From positions 8,643,719-8,707,718 of the forward strand of contig NC_064046.1 in assembly GCF_932526225.1 (NCBI RefSeq): 64,000 nt of DNA, written 5' to 3'. This document shows, piece by piece, positions 23,927 through 30,544 of this stretch. Position 1 is the stretch's first letter, and each line of letters opens with the position of its first letter. Below the pieces are notes generated by a model. The model saw only the letters and a program-made list of their open reading frames with translations, was not told where the DNA came from and ran no database searches. Made by a program: the position numbers and the translations under genes. The stretch is from Nematostella vectensis (Eukaryota > Cnidaria > Anthozoa > Actiniaria > Edwardsiidae).

Positions 23927-26009
23927 AATATGATGATGACATTGACGGTGTGATGATTATGATGACGATAAGTCATGTCGAATAGGGTAAAGATAACCTT
24001 TTTTATCATGATGCTGATTATTATGATTATAAATGTGATTTTCTTTTCCCCTTTCTAGTCTCGCCGAAGCGAACTTCAATCGACAGAACGCTGAGGAGAG
24101 TGCAGAGGAGATCTGCGAGGAATTAGAAAGGTCAGGATATGCAGGTTTCCGCTCTAGGCTGACAATTAGGCTTACTCGCATGAATTAGAAAGGTCAGAAT
24201 AAGTTACCCCATCTAAACTAACTATAGAATTTAAACATAAAACAAACTTTAAACATGAAGTTTTGTATGCATATGTTTGTTTAGATTCTAAATCAAATTC
24301 GGGTGTTTTAGGACTCGAGAATTGGAAGCACAGATGTTTGAGGAGAAAGAGGAGTTAAAATCTAAATGTGAGAAATTGAAGGAAGAAAAGCTCAAGATGG
24401 AACAGGTAATGGTGCATCATGAAGGCGAATATTGAGAAATACGGAGATATTAGTTGCCTATGATGAATGCGGATGATGATGGAGGTGGTGTGGTGGTGGG
24501 ATGAATATGGTGATGATGATGATGACGATGATGATGATGATAATGATAATGATGAATGTGATGATGGAGGTGGTGTGGTGGTGAATGAATATGGTGATAA
24601 AGACGATGACGATTATGATTATGGTGATGATAGTTTTGCTGATTATGGTGATAGTAATAATGCTGATAATAGAAATATAATACCGATGATACTGTTGATG
24701 CTAATCATGATTATTTTGCTGATGGTGATGATGCTAAAGATATTAGTAGTGGCGATGATGATGGTTTTGCTGATGATAAAGTTGATCACGTCGATGGTGG
24801 TGTAATGATTGCAATATTGCAATTATCTGAGCCATTGCGTATTACGTATTAGACAATCCAGAAACTTGGCGACGAGAACGCCAAGCTGGTGGGACACCAG
24901 AACCCGCAGCAGAAGGTGCAGTACCTGCTCTCGCTCAAACGAGATAACAACGAGTTACGGCAGGTGAGTCACTCGAAAACTCACATGGGGAAGAGAATAT
25001 CATGAATGAAAAGAATCGCGCTTGCTCGAAACAACCGAAACTATGGCTTCTCTCCCAGGTCTCTTTTGAAGATGGAAATTTGAGAATAAATGGATAAGGC
25101 AAATGTTTGGTGTCATCTTGAGGGATAGCGATGTGTACCTCGAAATTTTGAAAGTCTCGCAAAAATTTCGCAAAGTCACGGAATCTCGGCGTTTTTTTAC
25201 CCAAGTCTCGAAGTCTCGTTTTTTTTTTTTTTTCAAAATTTTAGGGGTCTCTGAGTATCGTTTTTTTTTTCTACCACGGTCTCGGTGCCTCGTTTTTGTC
25301 TACCGCACGTTCTCGGAGTCTCGGATTTCTAAACGCTATTTGTGACCGTGCCGATTCTTATCTTTATTTCCAGAAAAACGATACTCTAACAAGAACAATT
25401 TCATAATCGAGTCTCGCGCTCGCATTTTTATCGAACTAAAAGCTTGGGCTCGGTTTTCAAGGGCGGATCCAGGAGCTTCAAAAGGGGGGGGGGGAGGGGG
25501 GGGGGGCGAAGCAGCGGTTTCAAGAAAGGGGGCGGATTCAATGTTCTTCCGTGGATTTCCTTATATTACTTGTTATTTCAAGGCCAAATATCTGAAAATA
25601 GGGGGAGGGGGGGGGGGCGCTAGGCCCACCAATCAATCCGCCCCTGGTTTTTAAGAGACCGGAAAAGCTCGGGCTCGGGTTCCGAAATTTGACAAAAATC
25701 TCGGGCTCGGATTCTAAAACGCGGGTCCCGGCGCCTCGGCAAGTCTCGGATTTACCCATCGATACCCCTATCTTGGTAACGTCCTTTAGTCATCATATTA
25801 TCAACTTCCCAAAGGGAAAAAGAGATGCTTTTACGACAGGCGATAAATTGGCCTCCTTGATTCTGTTACTTTTTTCTATTCCTTACTTATATCCTAACGA
25901 TGAATAAAGAATGTGTCTTTTTTTGTTTTAACAGGAAATAAGCAAATTGGTGGCTGAACAGGAGAAGTGCACGTGTGGTGATCGCAATAGCAAAGGCTCA
26001 AATTCATAA
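4262..26009 (+). CDS. kif15: kinesin-like protein KIF15 (kinesin-12), stalk and tail exons; 5' motor part outside window
   Basis: Twenty-seven exons join in phase to about 982 codons: 4262-4375, 4869-4962, 5103-5234, 5590-5699, 6700-6843, 6976-7053, 7889-8182, 8747-8854, 10862-10967, 11322-11452, 11905-11982, 12256-12372, 12966-13115, 13362-13448, 13721-13783, 14273-14353, 14490-14573, 14787-14885, 19685-19732, 21162-21311, 22261-22463, 22874-22961, 23601-23638, 24059-24130, 24312-24405, 24853-24963, 25935-26009 (TAA). KIF15 is a plus-end-directed spindle motor that helps keep poles apart alongside kinesin-5. The identity rests on recalled vertebrate KIF15: MILKFRESHIAKLE, EQVEHHPDVTRFAMQNLEL, AQCEQQ followed by the LEE segment, and the tail KLVGHQNPQQKVQYLLSLK, a block shared with HMMR. 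Almost everything is heptad-like coiled coil, apart from a basic/Ser-Pro insert in exon 7. The motor domain is absent here. The acceptor of exon 10 is ambiguous (11322 or 11328, same frame). Confidence 0.9.
4361..4720 (+). repeat. degenerate repeat seeded on the KIF15 4262-4375 exon donor
   Basis: The exon end and donor (CAGATC|GTAAGTCAC followed by ATAATAAAACAAT) are echoed about ten times downstream, for example CAGATTGTAGGTCACGCGAT and CAGATCGAAAGTCACGTGGT. The period is irregular, about 30-45 bp. Some copies keep a GTAAGT-like or GTAGGT donor. It lies wholly within the intron apart from its first unit. Confidence 0.6.
5700..5880 (+). repeat. C/T-rich tandem tract in a KIF15 intron
   Basis: Repeated CACCCCCTCCACCTACCCCT-like units follow immediately after the donor at 5699/5700. 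It is a polypyrimidine low-complexity array. The proline-rich open frames it produces are artefacts of composition. Confidence 0.8.
6229..6685 (+). repeat. (ACTC)n tetranucleotide microsatellite, about 455 bp
   Basis: A nearly pure ACTC array with a few ACGC/TTAC interruptions. It ends only about 15 bp before the acceptor at 6699 of the KIF15 exon 6700-6843, so it takes the place of the usual polypyrimidine tract. The (SLTH)n open frames over it are not genes. Confidence 0.95.
7745..7888 (+). repeat. direct duplication up to the KIF15 exon 7889 acceptor
   Basis: The block TCGCTAGAGTCGTTTGACGC plus GTATTTATAYCAT occurs twice, about 100 bp apart. The second copy runs into the acceptor TTTTTAG at 7888. 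Confidence 0.8.
8183..8395 (+). repeat. about 60-bp repeat carrying the KIF15 exon 7 donor
   Basis: The true donor CAG|GTAAATCGGCCACACTATA at 8182/8183 is followed by about three further copies of GTAAATCGRYCA...ACTA...AATCAGG at roughly 60-bp spacing. At least the first downstream copy keeps an intact CAG|GTAAAT donor. Confidence 0.8.
8944..10357 (+). mobile_element. 5'-truncated, degenerate non-LTR retrotransposon (LINE), dead copy
   Basis: Frame segments with reverse-transcriptase motifs sit in the KIF15 intron between exons 8747-8854 and 10862-10967: LSWLRSYLSDRSQFV, CGVPQVSVLGPLLYS and the catalytic FYADDTQ (about 8970-9345). The frame then shifts near 9300-9350 and breaks again near 9522. 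C-terminal pieces follow (SRLDYCNSLLSGL near 9560, then FSHTAPRLSNSLP to 9972). It lacks the endonuclease part and most of the RT. The 3' end carries a small hairpin (GCGCCAC...GTGGCGC, about 10235-10264) and an ATT tail. TTAACTTA occurs on both flanks (8936-8943 and 10358-10365) as a candidate target duplication, although its first three bases overlap the ATT tail. The layout fits CR1/L2-like LINEs; the clade is inferred. Confidence 0.85.
10275..10360 (+). repeat. (ATT)n tail of the LINE copy
   Basis: About 85 bp of pure ATT repeats directly after the hairpin, as expected for the microsatellite 3' tail of a CR1/L2-type element. Confidence 0.9.
10689..10830. mobile_element. short inverted-repeat element (MITE-like), about 140 bp
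   Basis: The ends CAGCCTAGTCCCAGG and CCTGGGACTAGGCTG form a 15-bp terminal inverted repeat, and CATTTA lies just outside both ends. The CAG start is hAT-like, but the target duplication is not clean. It ends about 30 bp before a KIF15 acceptor. Confidence 0.6.
12058..12230 (+). repeat. TTG/ATG trinucleotide-rich tract
   Basis: Imperfect GTT, TTG and ATG triplet runs in a KIF15 intron. They give spurious Gln/His-rich frames on the minus strand. Confidence 0.85.
12470..12775 (+). repeat. 35-bp minisatellite
   Basis: About nine copies of a 35-bp unit built on GCATCATGGATAATCCATCT with GCCGTAGTCCGCG. It is intronic in KIF15. Each unit contains the dyad ATGGATAATCCAT. Confidence 0.85.
13146..13215 (+). 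other. tRNA-like T-arm / possible SINE relic
   Basis: CCCGGGATCGAATCCGGG forms a good T-arm-like hairpin with a pol III B-box-like core (GATCGAATCC). A weak A-box-like TAGCTAGGAG lies upstream. I cannot close a complete acceptor stem, so a functional tRNA gene is unlikely; a tRNA-derived SINE fragment or decayed tRNA fits better. Confidence 0.3.
13273..13323 (+). other. pseudo-exon resembling the next KIF15 exon
   Basis: The stretch between a TATAG acceptor-like site and a CACAG|GTGAGA donor-like site reads MAMTQKMLSNVVENVSQ in one frame. It resembles the start of the real exon at 13362 (YRIMAITQDLEE). Spliced in, it would break the phase, because the upstream exon ends in phase 0. It may be a decayed exon duplicate. 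Confidence 0.3.
15455..15690 (+). repeat. about 100-bp imperfect tandem repeat
   Basis: AAGCGCTTGGCCTYYAATGG with CAACTTCAC occurs three times (about 15460, 15547 and 15653), with CGTTATCCCTGGGTGTGTGG between copies. It lies in the long KIF15 intron 14886-19684. Confidence 0.75.
16150..16300 (+). repeat. 60-bp tandem repeat
   Basis: About 2.5 copies of a 60-bp unit containing CTCTCGTACGTGGCTCCGTT and TGGTGTCATAGAACAAGG. Intronic. Confidence 0.8.
16704..16915 (+). repeat. dispersed repeat, copy B
   Basis: Second copy of the family at 293-484, in the long KIF15 intron. It has no foldback insertion at the equivalent point, so it is the empty-site reference for the element at 607-831. Confidence 0.75.
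17757..17897. mobile_element. MITE-like element, family with 28070-28180, copy 1
   Basis: The ends GGGCTTCCTGTGG and CCACAGGTGGCCC form terminal inverted repeats around a non-coding core. Part of the right half (TTGACCACGCCACAGG) is the reverse complement of the left end of the copy at 28070. Confidence 0.6.
18485..19500. repeat. 1-kb TGACGT-rich minisatellite
   Basis: An array of alternating units of about 30 bp built from GTGACGTGATCGTGACGTGG and CCATTGTATGTTG, with a 59-60 bp higher-order form (GTCGTTGTATGTTTTGACG) between about 18830 and 19220. Dozens of TGACG(T) cAMP-response half-sites lie in the same orientation. All three minus-strand frames are open over hundreds of codons, which is a composition artefact. 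It ends about 190 bp before KIF15 exon 19685-19732. Confidence 0.95.
20110..21105 (+). repeat. 45-bp minisatellite with repeated TTACAG acceptor-like sites
   Basis: About 22 copies of a 45-bp (15-codon) unit: GTGTCGCGTGACACTTCTCT, then AGGTACTAGCGGTTGCTTACAGAAT. Because the unit is a multiple of three it is open on both strands, and because GTGTCGCGTGACAC is nearly palindromic both strands translate to VSRDT. Each unit offers a TTACAG|AATG site resembling the true acceptor TGTAG|AATG at 21161. No evidence of coding use. Confidence 0.95.
21303..22110 (+). repeat. 22-bp minisatellite starting at a KIF15 donor
   Basis: The exon end and donor ACACAG|GTACGAACACATGA at 21311/21312 is the first unit of about 35 copies of ATGATCACACGGGTACGAAC plus AC. 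Many copies keep a G|GTACGA or G|GTAAGA donor-like core. The array fills most of the intron up to exon 22261. Confidence 0.9.
22440..22790 (+). repeat. about 105-bp repeat copying the end of KIF15 exon 22261-22463
   Basis: The exon end CCAAGCTGCGGAAAGAGAG is echoed as GGCTGCGTGAAGAGAG (about 22567), CCAAGCTGCGCAAACAGAG (about 22646) and CCAAGCTGGGCAT (about 22757). Each is followed by a G-rich block and a TTTTYTRAATCTACRCAC segment. These are partial exon-intron junction duplications in which the donor has decayed. Confidence 0.75.
23030..23580 (+). repeat. about 49-bp minisatellite
   Basis: About eleven degenerate copies of TTACATGATATCAGAATGAC plus TTTCATTTCAAAGCTRCTTTTACCTCGC. Intronic in KIF15, ending just before the acceptor at 23600. 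Confidence 0.85.
23700..23960 (+). repeat. GAT/ATG-rich low complexity with (GGC)n
   Basis: Imperfect GAT triplets with an internal run of about nine GGC/GCG triplets at 23895-23923. Intronic; the apparent Ile- and Ala-rich proteins are artefacts. Confidence 0.9.
24105..24200 (+). repeat. two-copy duplication of a KIF15 donor
   Basis: GAATTAGAAAG|GTCAGGATA at the true boundary 24130/24131 recurs about 63 bp downstream as GAATTAGAAAGGTCAGAATA. A second, near-identical donor is therefore available. Confidence 0.85.
24470..24810 (+). repeat. (GAT)n-rich low complexity
   Basis: Imperfect GAT/GGT triplets filling most of the intron between exons 24312-24405 and 24853-24963. The Asp-rich open frame over it is not a gene. 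Confidence 0.9.
25130..25760 (+). repeat. TCTCG-rich degenerate sequence with G tracts
   Basis: Many GTCTCGnnGTCTCG-like motifs, plus two G tracts of about 9-22 bases near 25485-25507 and 25603-25617, in the last KIF15 intron. No exon seen. Confidence 0.6.
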
Positions 26010-26496
26010 AGACTTTCGTGTTACATGACGGTGTGTGTGGCCAGAGAGTACGAGCTTCTGAGGGACAATGCGAGTTCGTAATGGACTCGGGAAAGACTAC
26101 GCGATGTACGAGAAAGACTCTTGTTCCAGAAGGATAAAAACTCGTGAAGGACTCGAGGCTTGAGAAAATTACGAGCTCCGAACTCTAATGCATCCGGGTC
26201 TTGAGAAAGATACGAAATCATTCGGAAAACTCTGACTAGAAAAAATAGAACTCGGGACTCTAGAAAGATACGAACGCGTCAGACGCTCGGAATTCGCTGA
26301 GTGGGCGGGGCTCGTAGTATCTACGAAACTGAAGTATTTGTCAAACGAAGTGACTTGTTACCGCGCATGCTCTCTTGAGGACACCTGTATCCCACTAAGT
26401 CCGCTAGCTAGCTCCTATTTTGGGGTTATTTTAGAGAAAAAAAAAACGCGTGAAGAGCGGGAATTCCTCCTTATGTTCAAAAATTGAACATTTCTG

Positions 26497-26502
26497 AATA
26501 AA
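26497..26502 (+). terminator. candidate KIF15 polyadenylation signal
   Basis: AATAAA 488 bp after the TAA stop. It is the first canonical signal in the 3' flank, which gives a 3' UTR of about half a kilobase. Confidence 0.5.
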
Positions 26503-26544
26503 CCAAATGAAATCTGGCTAGCGGGCCACTATTCATAACGGCTG

Positions 26545-27102
26545 ATTTAGACAGCATGATTTAGTCGTATTGACCTACCCGCGACACCTCTCCAGCTCGA
26601 GTCGTAGAGTGTAAATCAGCCCACGACACCTCTACAACTTGAGTCGTAGAGTGTAAATCAGCCTACGACTCCTCTACGACCCGAGTCGTAGAGTGTAAAT
26701 CAGCCTACGACACCTCTACAACTCGAGTCGTAGAGTGTAAATCAGCCTACGACACCTCTACAACTCGAGTCGTAGAGGGTAAATCAGCCTACGACACCTC
26801 TACAACTCGAGTCGTAGAGCGTAAATCAGCCTACGACACCTCTACAACTGGAGTCGTAGAGTGTAAATCAGCCTACGTCTCCTCTACAACTCGAGTCGTA
26901 GAGTGTAAATCAGCCTACGACACCTCTACAACTCGAGTCGTAGAGTGTAAATCAGCCTACGACACCTCTACAACTCGAGTCGTAGAGTGTAAATCAGTCT
27001 ACGAATCCGCTACGACGCTCGATTACGAAAGTCGTAGTGTGTAATTCAGGGCTAAGACATGTCGTAAGCAGATCGGATACGACTATATCGGGCTGTCTAA
27101 AT
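26545..27102. mobile_element. inverted-repeat element with internal 42-bp palindromic satellite
   Basis: The ends ATTTAGACAGC and GCTGTCTAAAT match perfectly for 11 bp and imperfectly for about 27 bp (both arms carry TAGTCGTAT next). Between them, about 26578-27000 holds about ten copies of a 42-bp unit with the consensus CTCTACAACTCGAGTCGTAG plus AGTGTAAATCAGCCTACGACAC. The first 22 bp of each unit are an almost perfect palindrome centred on CTCGAG. There is no coding capacity. It looks like a non-autonomous DNA element whose interior has expanded as a satellite. The target duplication is unclear. Confidence 0.75.
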
Positions 27103-27575
27103 AAAAATCTGAGGCACTTATATTTTAAGGTCTTTCGTGGGATAAGCTGAAAGCTTTTGGTAGCTTTTATATTTTAGATCTCAAAACGCATGTACTTGGT
27201 TGTAAAACAGTGTTAAGAAGTGGCATATTCGTATAAATAACGCATACTCTGCGATAAAACTACTAATGCATGACGCTTATATTGCAAAGAAAATATATTT
27301 GGTAGAAAATAATTGAAAACAATTGCTTTTCGCTTTGTCATACGCTTATCTGGAAAAATGCTCCAGTGGAAATGGAAAAATTGGGCCGTAGCAGGGGCTG
27401 GGGCACAAGGGAAGTCCCCTCCCCCCCCAAAAAAAAAATAAATAAAAAGTTATAAGGAAATGACCAGTAGGGGCGTGGCTGTACCCTCATGTTTTCTTAA
27501 TGTTTCTGTATCGTGCCCCCCCCCCCCAGTAATTCAAGGCGTGCTATGGCTATGAGTTCGAAAAATAAATACAAT

Positions 27576-27720
27576 ACACCAAATACTGGAATTCGACTGT
27601 CGAAATTTTTGTCTTAAATAAAACTTAAGTCTTATTAAAGATAATGTTCAGGGCAGACTGCCCTGAAGAAGTCTTATTAAAGACGAAAATTTGGCAGAGT
27701 AGAATTCCAGTTTTTGGTGT
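27576..27720. mobile_element. foldback MITE, about 145 bp, AAT flanks
   Basis: The ends ACACCAAATACTGGAATTC and GAATTCCAGTTTTTGGTGT begin inverted arms of about 48 bp, including GAAATTTTTGTCTT against AAGACGAAAATTT. AAT lies on both sides (27573-27575 and 27721-27723). The centre has its own small dyad CAGGGCAGACTGCCCTG. Non-coding. Confidence 0.8.
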
Positions 27721-28069
27721 AATCCGTTATAATTAAATATAGTTACTACGGATAATTGTAGTACATCTAGCGGCAGCTAGATCGCTAAGATCTGAGTACA
27801 TGCTGGAAGAACTAGAGACCGCCATTACCAGGTTTCTCTCAGATTTGTTCACCGGAGATGTTGCATTGATGTTGTCACTTGCGGAGTTGACCCAGACGAG
27901 CTAGGGCGTAACCGTGTCTTTGTGTTGCGCGATGCGTGTGTATCTCAACTGCATTTTGTAGTAGATAACTTGCAGTTCTATGATATTTCTGCTCGTTGTA
28001 CACACGGCCCAGCATAGCCTCCTTCGCTGGTATCTCGAATCATTTGAAAAAAGTATTTTTTTTGATTTC

Positions 28070-28180
28070 GGGCTTCCTGTGGCGTGGTCAAGAAAAAGTA
28101 GGGGCCTGGATTGGAGAGATCTCATTTCTTTTGATACCCTCCCCTCTTCCGGTTTCGTTTCACCTCGCCACAGGAACCCC
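28070..28180. mobile_element. MITE-like element, family with 17757-17897, copy 2
   Basis: The ends GGGCTTCCTGTGGCG and CGCCACAGGAACCCC are inverted repeats. The left part matches the right end of copy 1 in reverse complement (CCTGTGGCGTGGTCAAG). Non-coding. Confidence 0.6.
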
Positions 28181-28701
28181 AATTAATAACAATACTGAAA
28201 TAGTAAAAAATCTCAAGATGACTGTGGAGGTGGCTAGGCCCAGCTGGTTGCTGTAGGCAAGTGAGAGTTCATACAAACTTCATATTGGTGGAGCACATGG
28301 CTAACTGTACAGGAACTTAAAGACCGAAGAACTTTTTTTATTGTTTCATGGCCCAAGAGCCAAGCTGAAATCCCATGAAACAAAGTAAAAATTTGAAGCT
28401 CTAGACGTGTTTGAGAGATATATTTATTCGACAGTGTGCTATATATGGTCCGTTAATCACCTAATGAGAGGTCACATGGCAATGTAGCTGTAGGAGTGTT
28501 CTTAGATGTGTTCCCAATTTTTGATATGCACTATGACCATATATGTATACCATTATGTTGAATTATCTTGTGTTATGAGTAAAAAAAATATTTTTCTGAA
28601 TAAGTGGTATGACAGATATTGATCTAGAAATCACTAAACTTTAGAATAGGGGATGAGTCATGTTGAACAAGACCATGATTGTGACTCCAGTAGTTCCACA
28701 A

Positions 28702-28707
28702 TTTATT
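28702..28707 (-). terminator. candidate FITM polyadenylation signal
   Basis: AATAAA on the minus strand, about 370 bp after the FITM stop. Another lies at 28424-28429. Neither can be ranked without transcript data. Confidence 0.35.
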
Positions 28708-29073
28708 TGAAATCTATGCAGCCCACATCTAGAGGACATCACTTGGTCGTGCGCGGATACAAATTTTATCTTCAAGTGTTGATATTATATCAAACAATTG
28801 AGTGCAGCAGAGCGAACGAGTGATAGATAATTTTGTCACAAGAATATAAAATGTATGGTTATTATATGAAATCTCTCAGATGCACATGAAAATACTAAAG
28901 GCTAATTGGTTAAAACAGGTTAAAAGTGGTTAAATAATTTGATATCAACACAGGTGGCAGTGGTGATACCTGTTTTTTTTTTTTCATTGTTTAATAAAAA
29001 AGTACATTAAAGCCTTAGGGTAAAAGGAAGACAAATTTCCCAAAGAGTTGAAATGGCCTTTGCTATCACATTC

Positions 29074-29946
29074 TTAAATGTCTGGCTTTAACGGGCAGGG
29101 AATAAAAGGAATAACATTTTCTTTATATAAATAATGATAAGTTCCAAACCATGTAAAAATGGCAATCAAAGCACCAAGGATCTTTTGATACACAGTGTGA
29201 AAATACAAGCAAGTTAGTACAAGCATTGCTTCCCAGAGCACTAACAAGGCAGCGGTGCATATAAATGCAGTGACGATGAGGGGCCGCAAGATCTTATACC
29301 AGTATTTTCCAGACATTGTTAAGTGTCTGTTGGTTGTTTGGCCAGATTTTGGACTCAAACTTGTATCAGAGGTTTCTTCGGCAGAGCTTAATTCCTCAAG
29401 GTACCTCACAACTTGAATCTCCTCGCTTATAGTCAAAGCACAGTGGATCAGCAGAAAGCAATGCCCAGAGATATCAAATCCTCTCCAGAGAAACCCCTTC
29501 TTGTGGCAAACATACTTTGAGTCTAGACTCGACTGCCCTTTGCAAACCCCAGTCCAATGTTCAATTTGTTCAAAGAGCGAAACCCATAGAAACCATGCGA
29601 GCGTTGCTACGAACAGACGACTATAGTGTCTCAGCATGGAAACAAGGTTCCCTGGCGTGTGAACCCAGCTTGCGAGGATTGTCACGGCGGTTAACAGCCC
29701 CCACGTCCATCCCCATCCAATCTTTACAAAGTACACGTTGAAAACATTTCTTTTGTTACTCAAATACGAGCTAGGAATTGGAAGAAAGTCGTGCAAAAAC
29801 GACCCCGCTATCACAACTAACCAGTAAATACCGGCCTTGTAGCTTGGTTTTGTGAATGCGCTCGTTCGTAGGCCGGTGTAGAGCTTGTCGAGGGAATCAA
29901 AAACGGTTTCTTTGAAGCTTTGCTCTGAGTCACTGCTATCCGCCAT
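29074..29946 (-). CDS. fitm2: fat storage-inducing transmembrane protein (FITM1/2 family), intronless
   Basis: A single open frame of 290 residues from ATG 29946 (good context, AAAATGGCG) to the stop at 29074. The frame extends upstream to 30030 but has no further ATG. FITM proteins are multi-pass ER enzymes that cleave fatty acyl-CoA to an acyl 4'-phosphopantetheine and AMP and are needed for lipid-droplet budding. Family marks: YLSNKRNVFNVYFVK near the first luminal region, the core FDISGHCFLLIH with the first catalytic histidine, and YFHTVYQKILGAL with the second. About six hydrophobic segments are visible. The length is slightly above the human 262. It differs from human FITM2 in an extended hydrophilic N-terminus and a Ser/Thr-rich loop (SSAEETSDTSLSPKS) between the FDISGH block and the last membrane segments. 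It is head-to-head with kinase 1, 600 bp between start codons. The family is secure; assignment to FITM2 rather than FITM1 is not. Confidence 0.93.
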   Translation of the reverse strand: MADSSDSEQSFKETVFDSLDKLYTGLRTSAFTKPSYKAGIYWLVVIAGSFLHDFLPIPSSYLSNKRNVFNVYFVKIGWGWTWGLLTAVTILASWVHTPGNLVSMLRHYSRLFVATLAWFLWVSLFEQIEHWTGVCKGQSSLDSKYVCHKKGFLWRGFDISGHCFLLIHCALTISEEIQVVRYLEELSSAEETSDTSLSPKSGQTTNRHLTMSGKYWYKILRPLIVTAFICTAALLVLWEAMLVLTCLYFHTVYQKILGALIAIFTWFGTYHYLYKENVIPFIPCPLKPDI

Positions 29947-30544
29947 TTTGAATAATGTTGACAAACGCAATGCATCTTGGGAGGTTTCAAACTTCTGGCA
30001 AAACACACATGGCGGACTGACTTTAGCCACTAGAATTCAAATTCCGGTATTCGTCGCTCCCTTACCAGTCCTGAGCAATCAGACTTATCTGAAAGAAATA
30101 TTCATGAACAAAAACGGTTTGTGAGTGTTCGATATGCTTTTTTTTCATTTAGATTTTTCAATAAAGAATGTTGTAATTGTTGTAATGATTTTGCACTAAG
30201 TGTTTTATTTTTCGTCGTAGAGAGATTGTTTCTTGGAGCTGCAGAGCTCTAGGGTGATAACAGATGTGTACATTTATAGTGAGGCTGTATGCAAATTTCA
30301 GTAAATTATGAGGTAAGAAAGTATAAATGGAAGACCTTATATTGCTCTTATATTTCTAATCACCAGAGCGAGGCAAGAATAAAATGGCCATCAATTGTGA
30401 CCTAACCAGACGACAACTCAATAACAACAGTTTTGAAGTAAAAGACAATTGACCCAAAACAAATCCAGATTTCATCGCTAGCGAAGTCACTTCCGGTAGG
30501 ACCAATCGGAAGTTGAATACACCAACCGCTGGACAATTGTCAGT
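29947..30544. promoter_or_regulatory. divergent upstream region shared by FITM and kinase 1
   Basis: 598 bp between the two start codons. Short GCGC/CCGGAA-type motifs (ACTTCCGG near 30489, an Ets-like site) are present but no clear TATA box. Its bidirectional promoter role is inferred from gene arrangement only. Confidence 0.4.

Larger units (their letters stand above)
27103..29073. other. intergenic sequence between KIF15 and FITM
   Basis: No convincing exon. It holds homopolymer tracts near 27420 and 27515, two MITE-like elements (27576-27720 and 28070-28180), and on its right side what should be the FITM 3' UTR. Short open frames around 27.9-28.25 kb overlap a repeat and are not credible genes. 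Confidence 0.6.

Noticed and set aside
27901-28256. Overlapping short frames on both strands
   Set aside because: They cover a MITE-like repeat and have no family resemblance.
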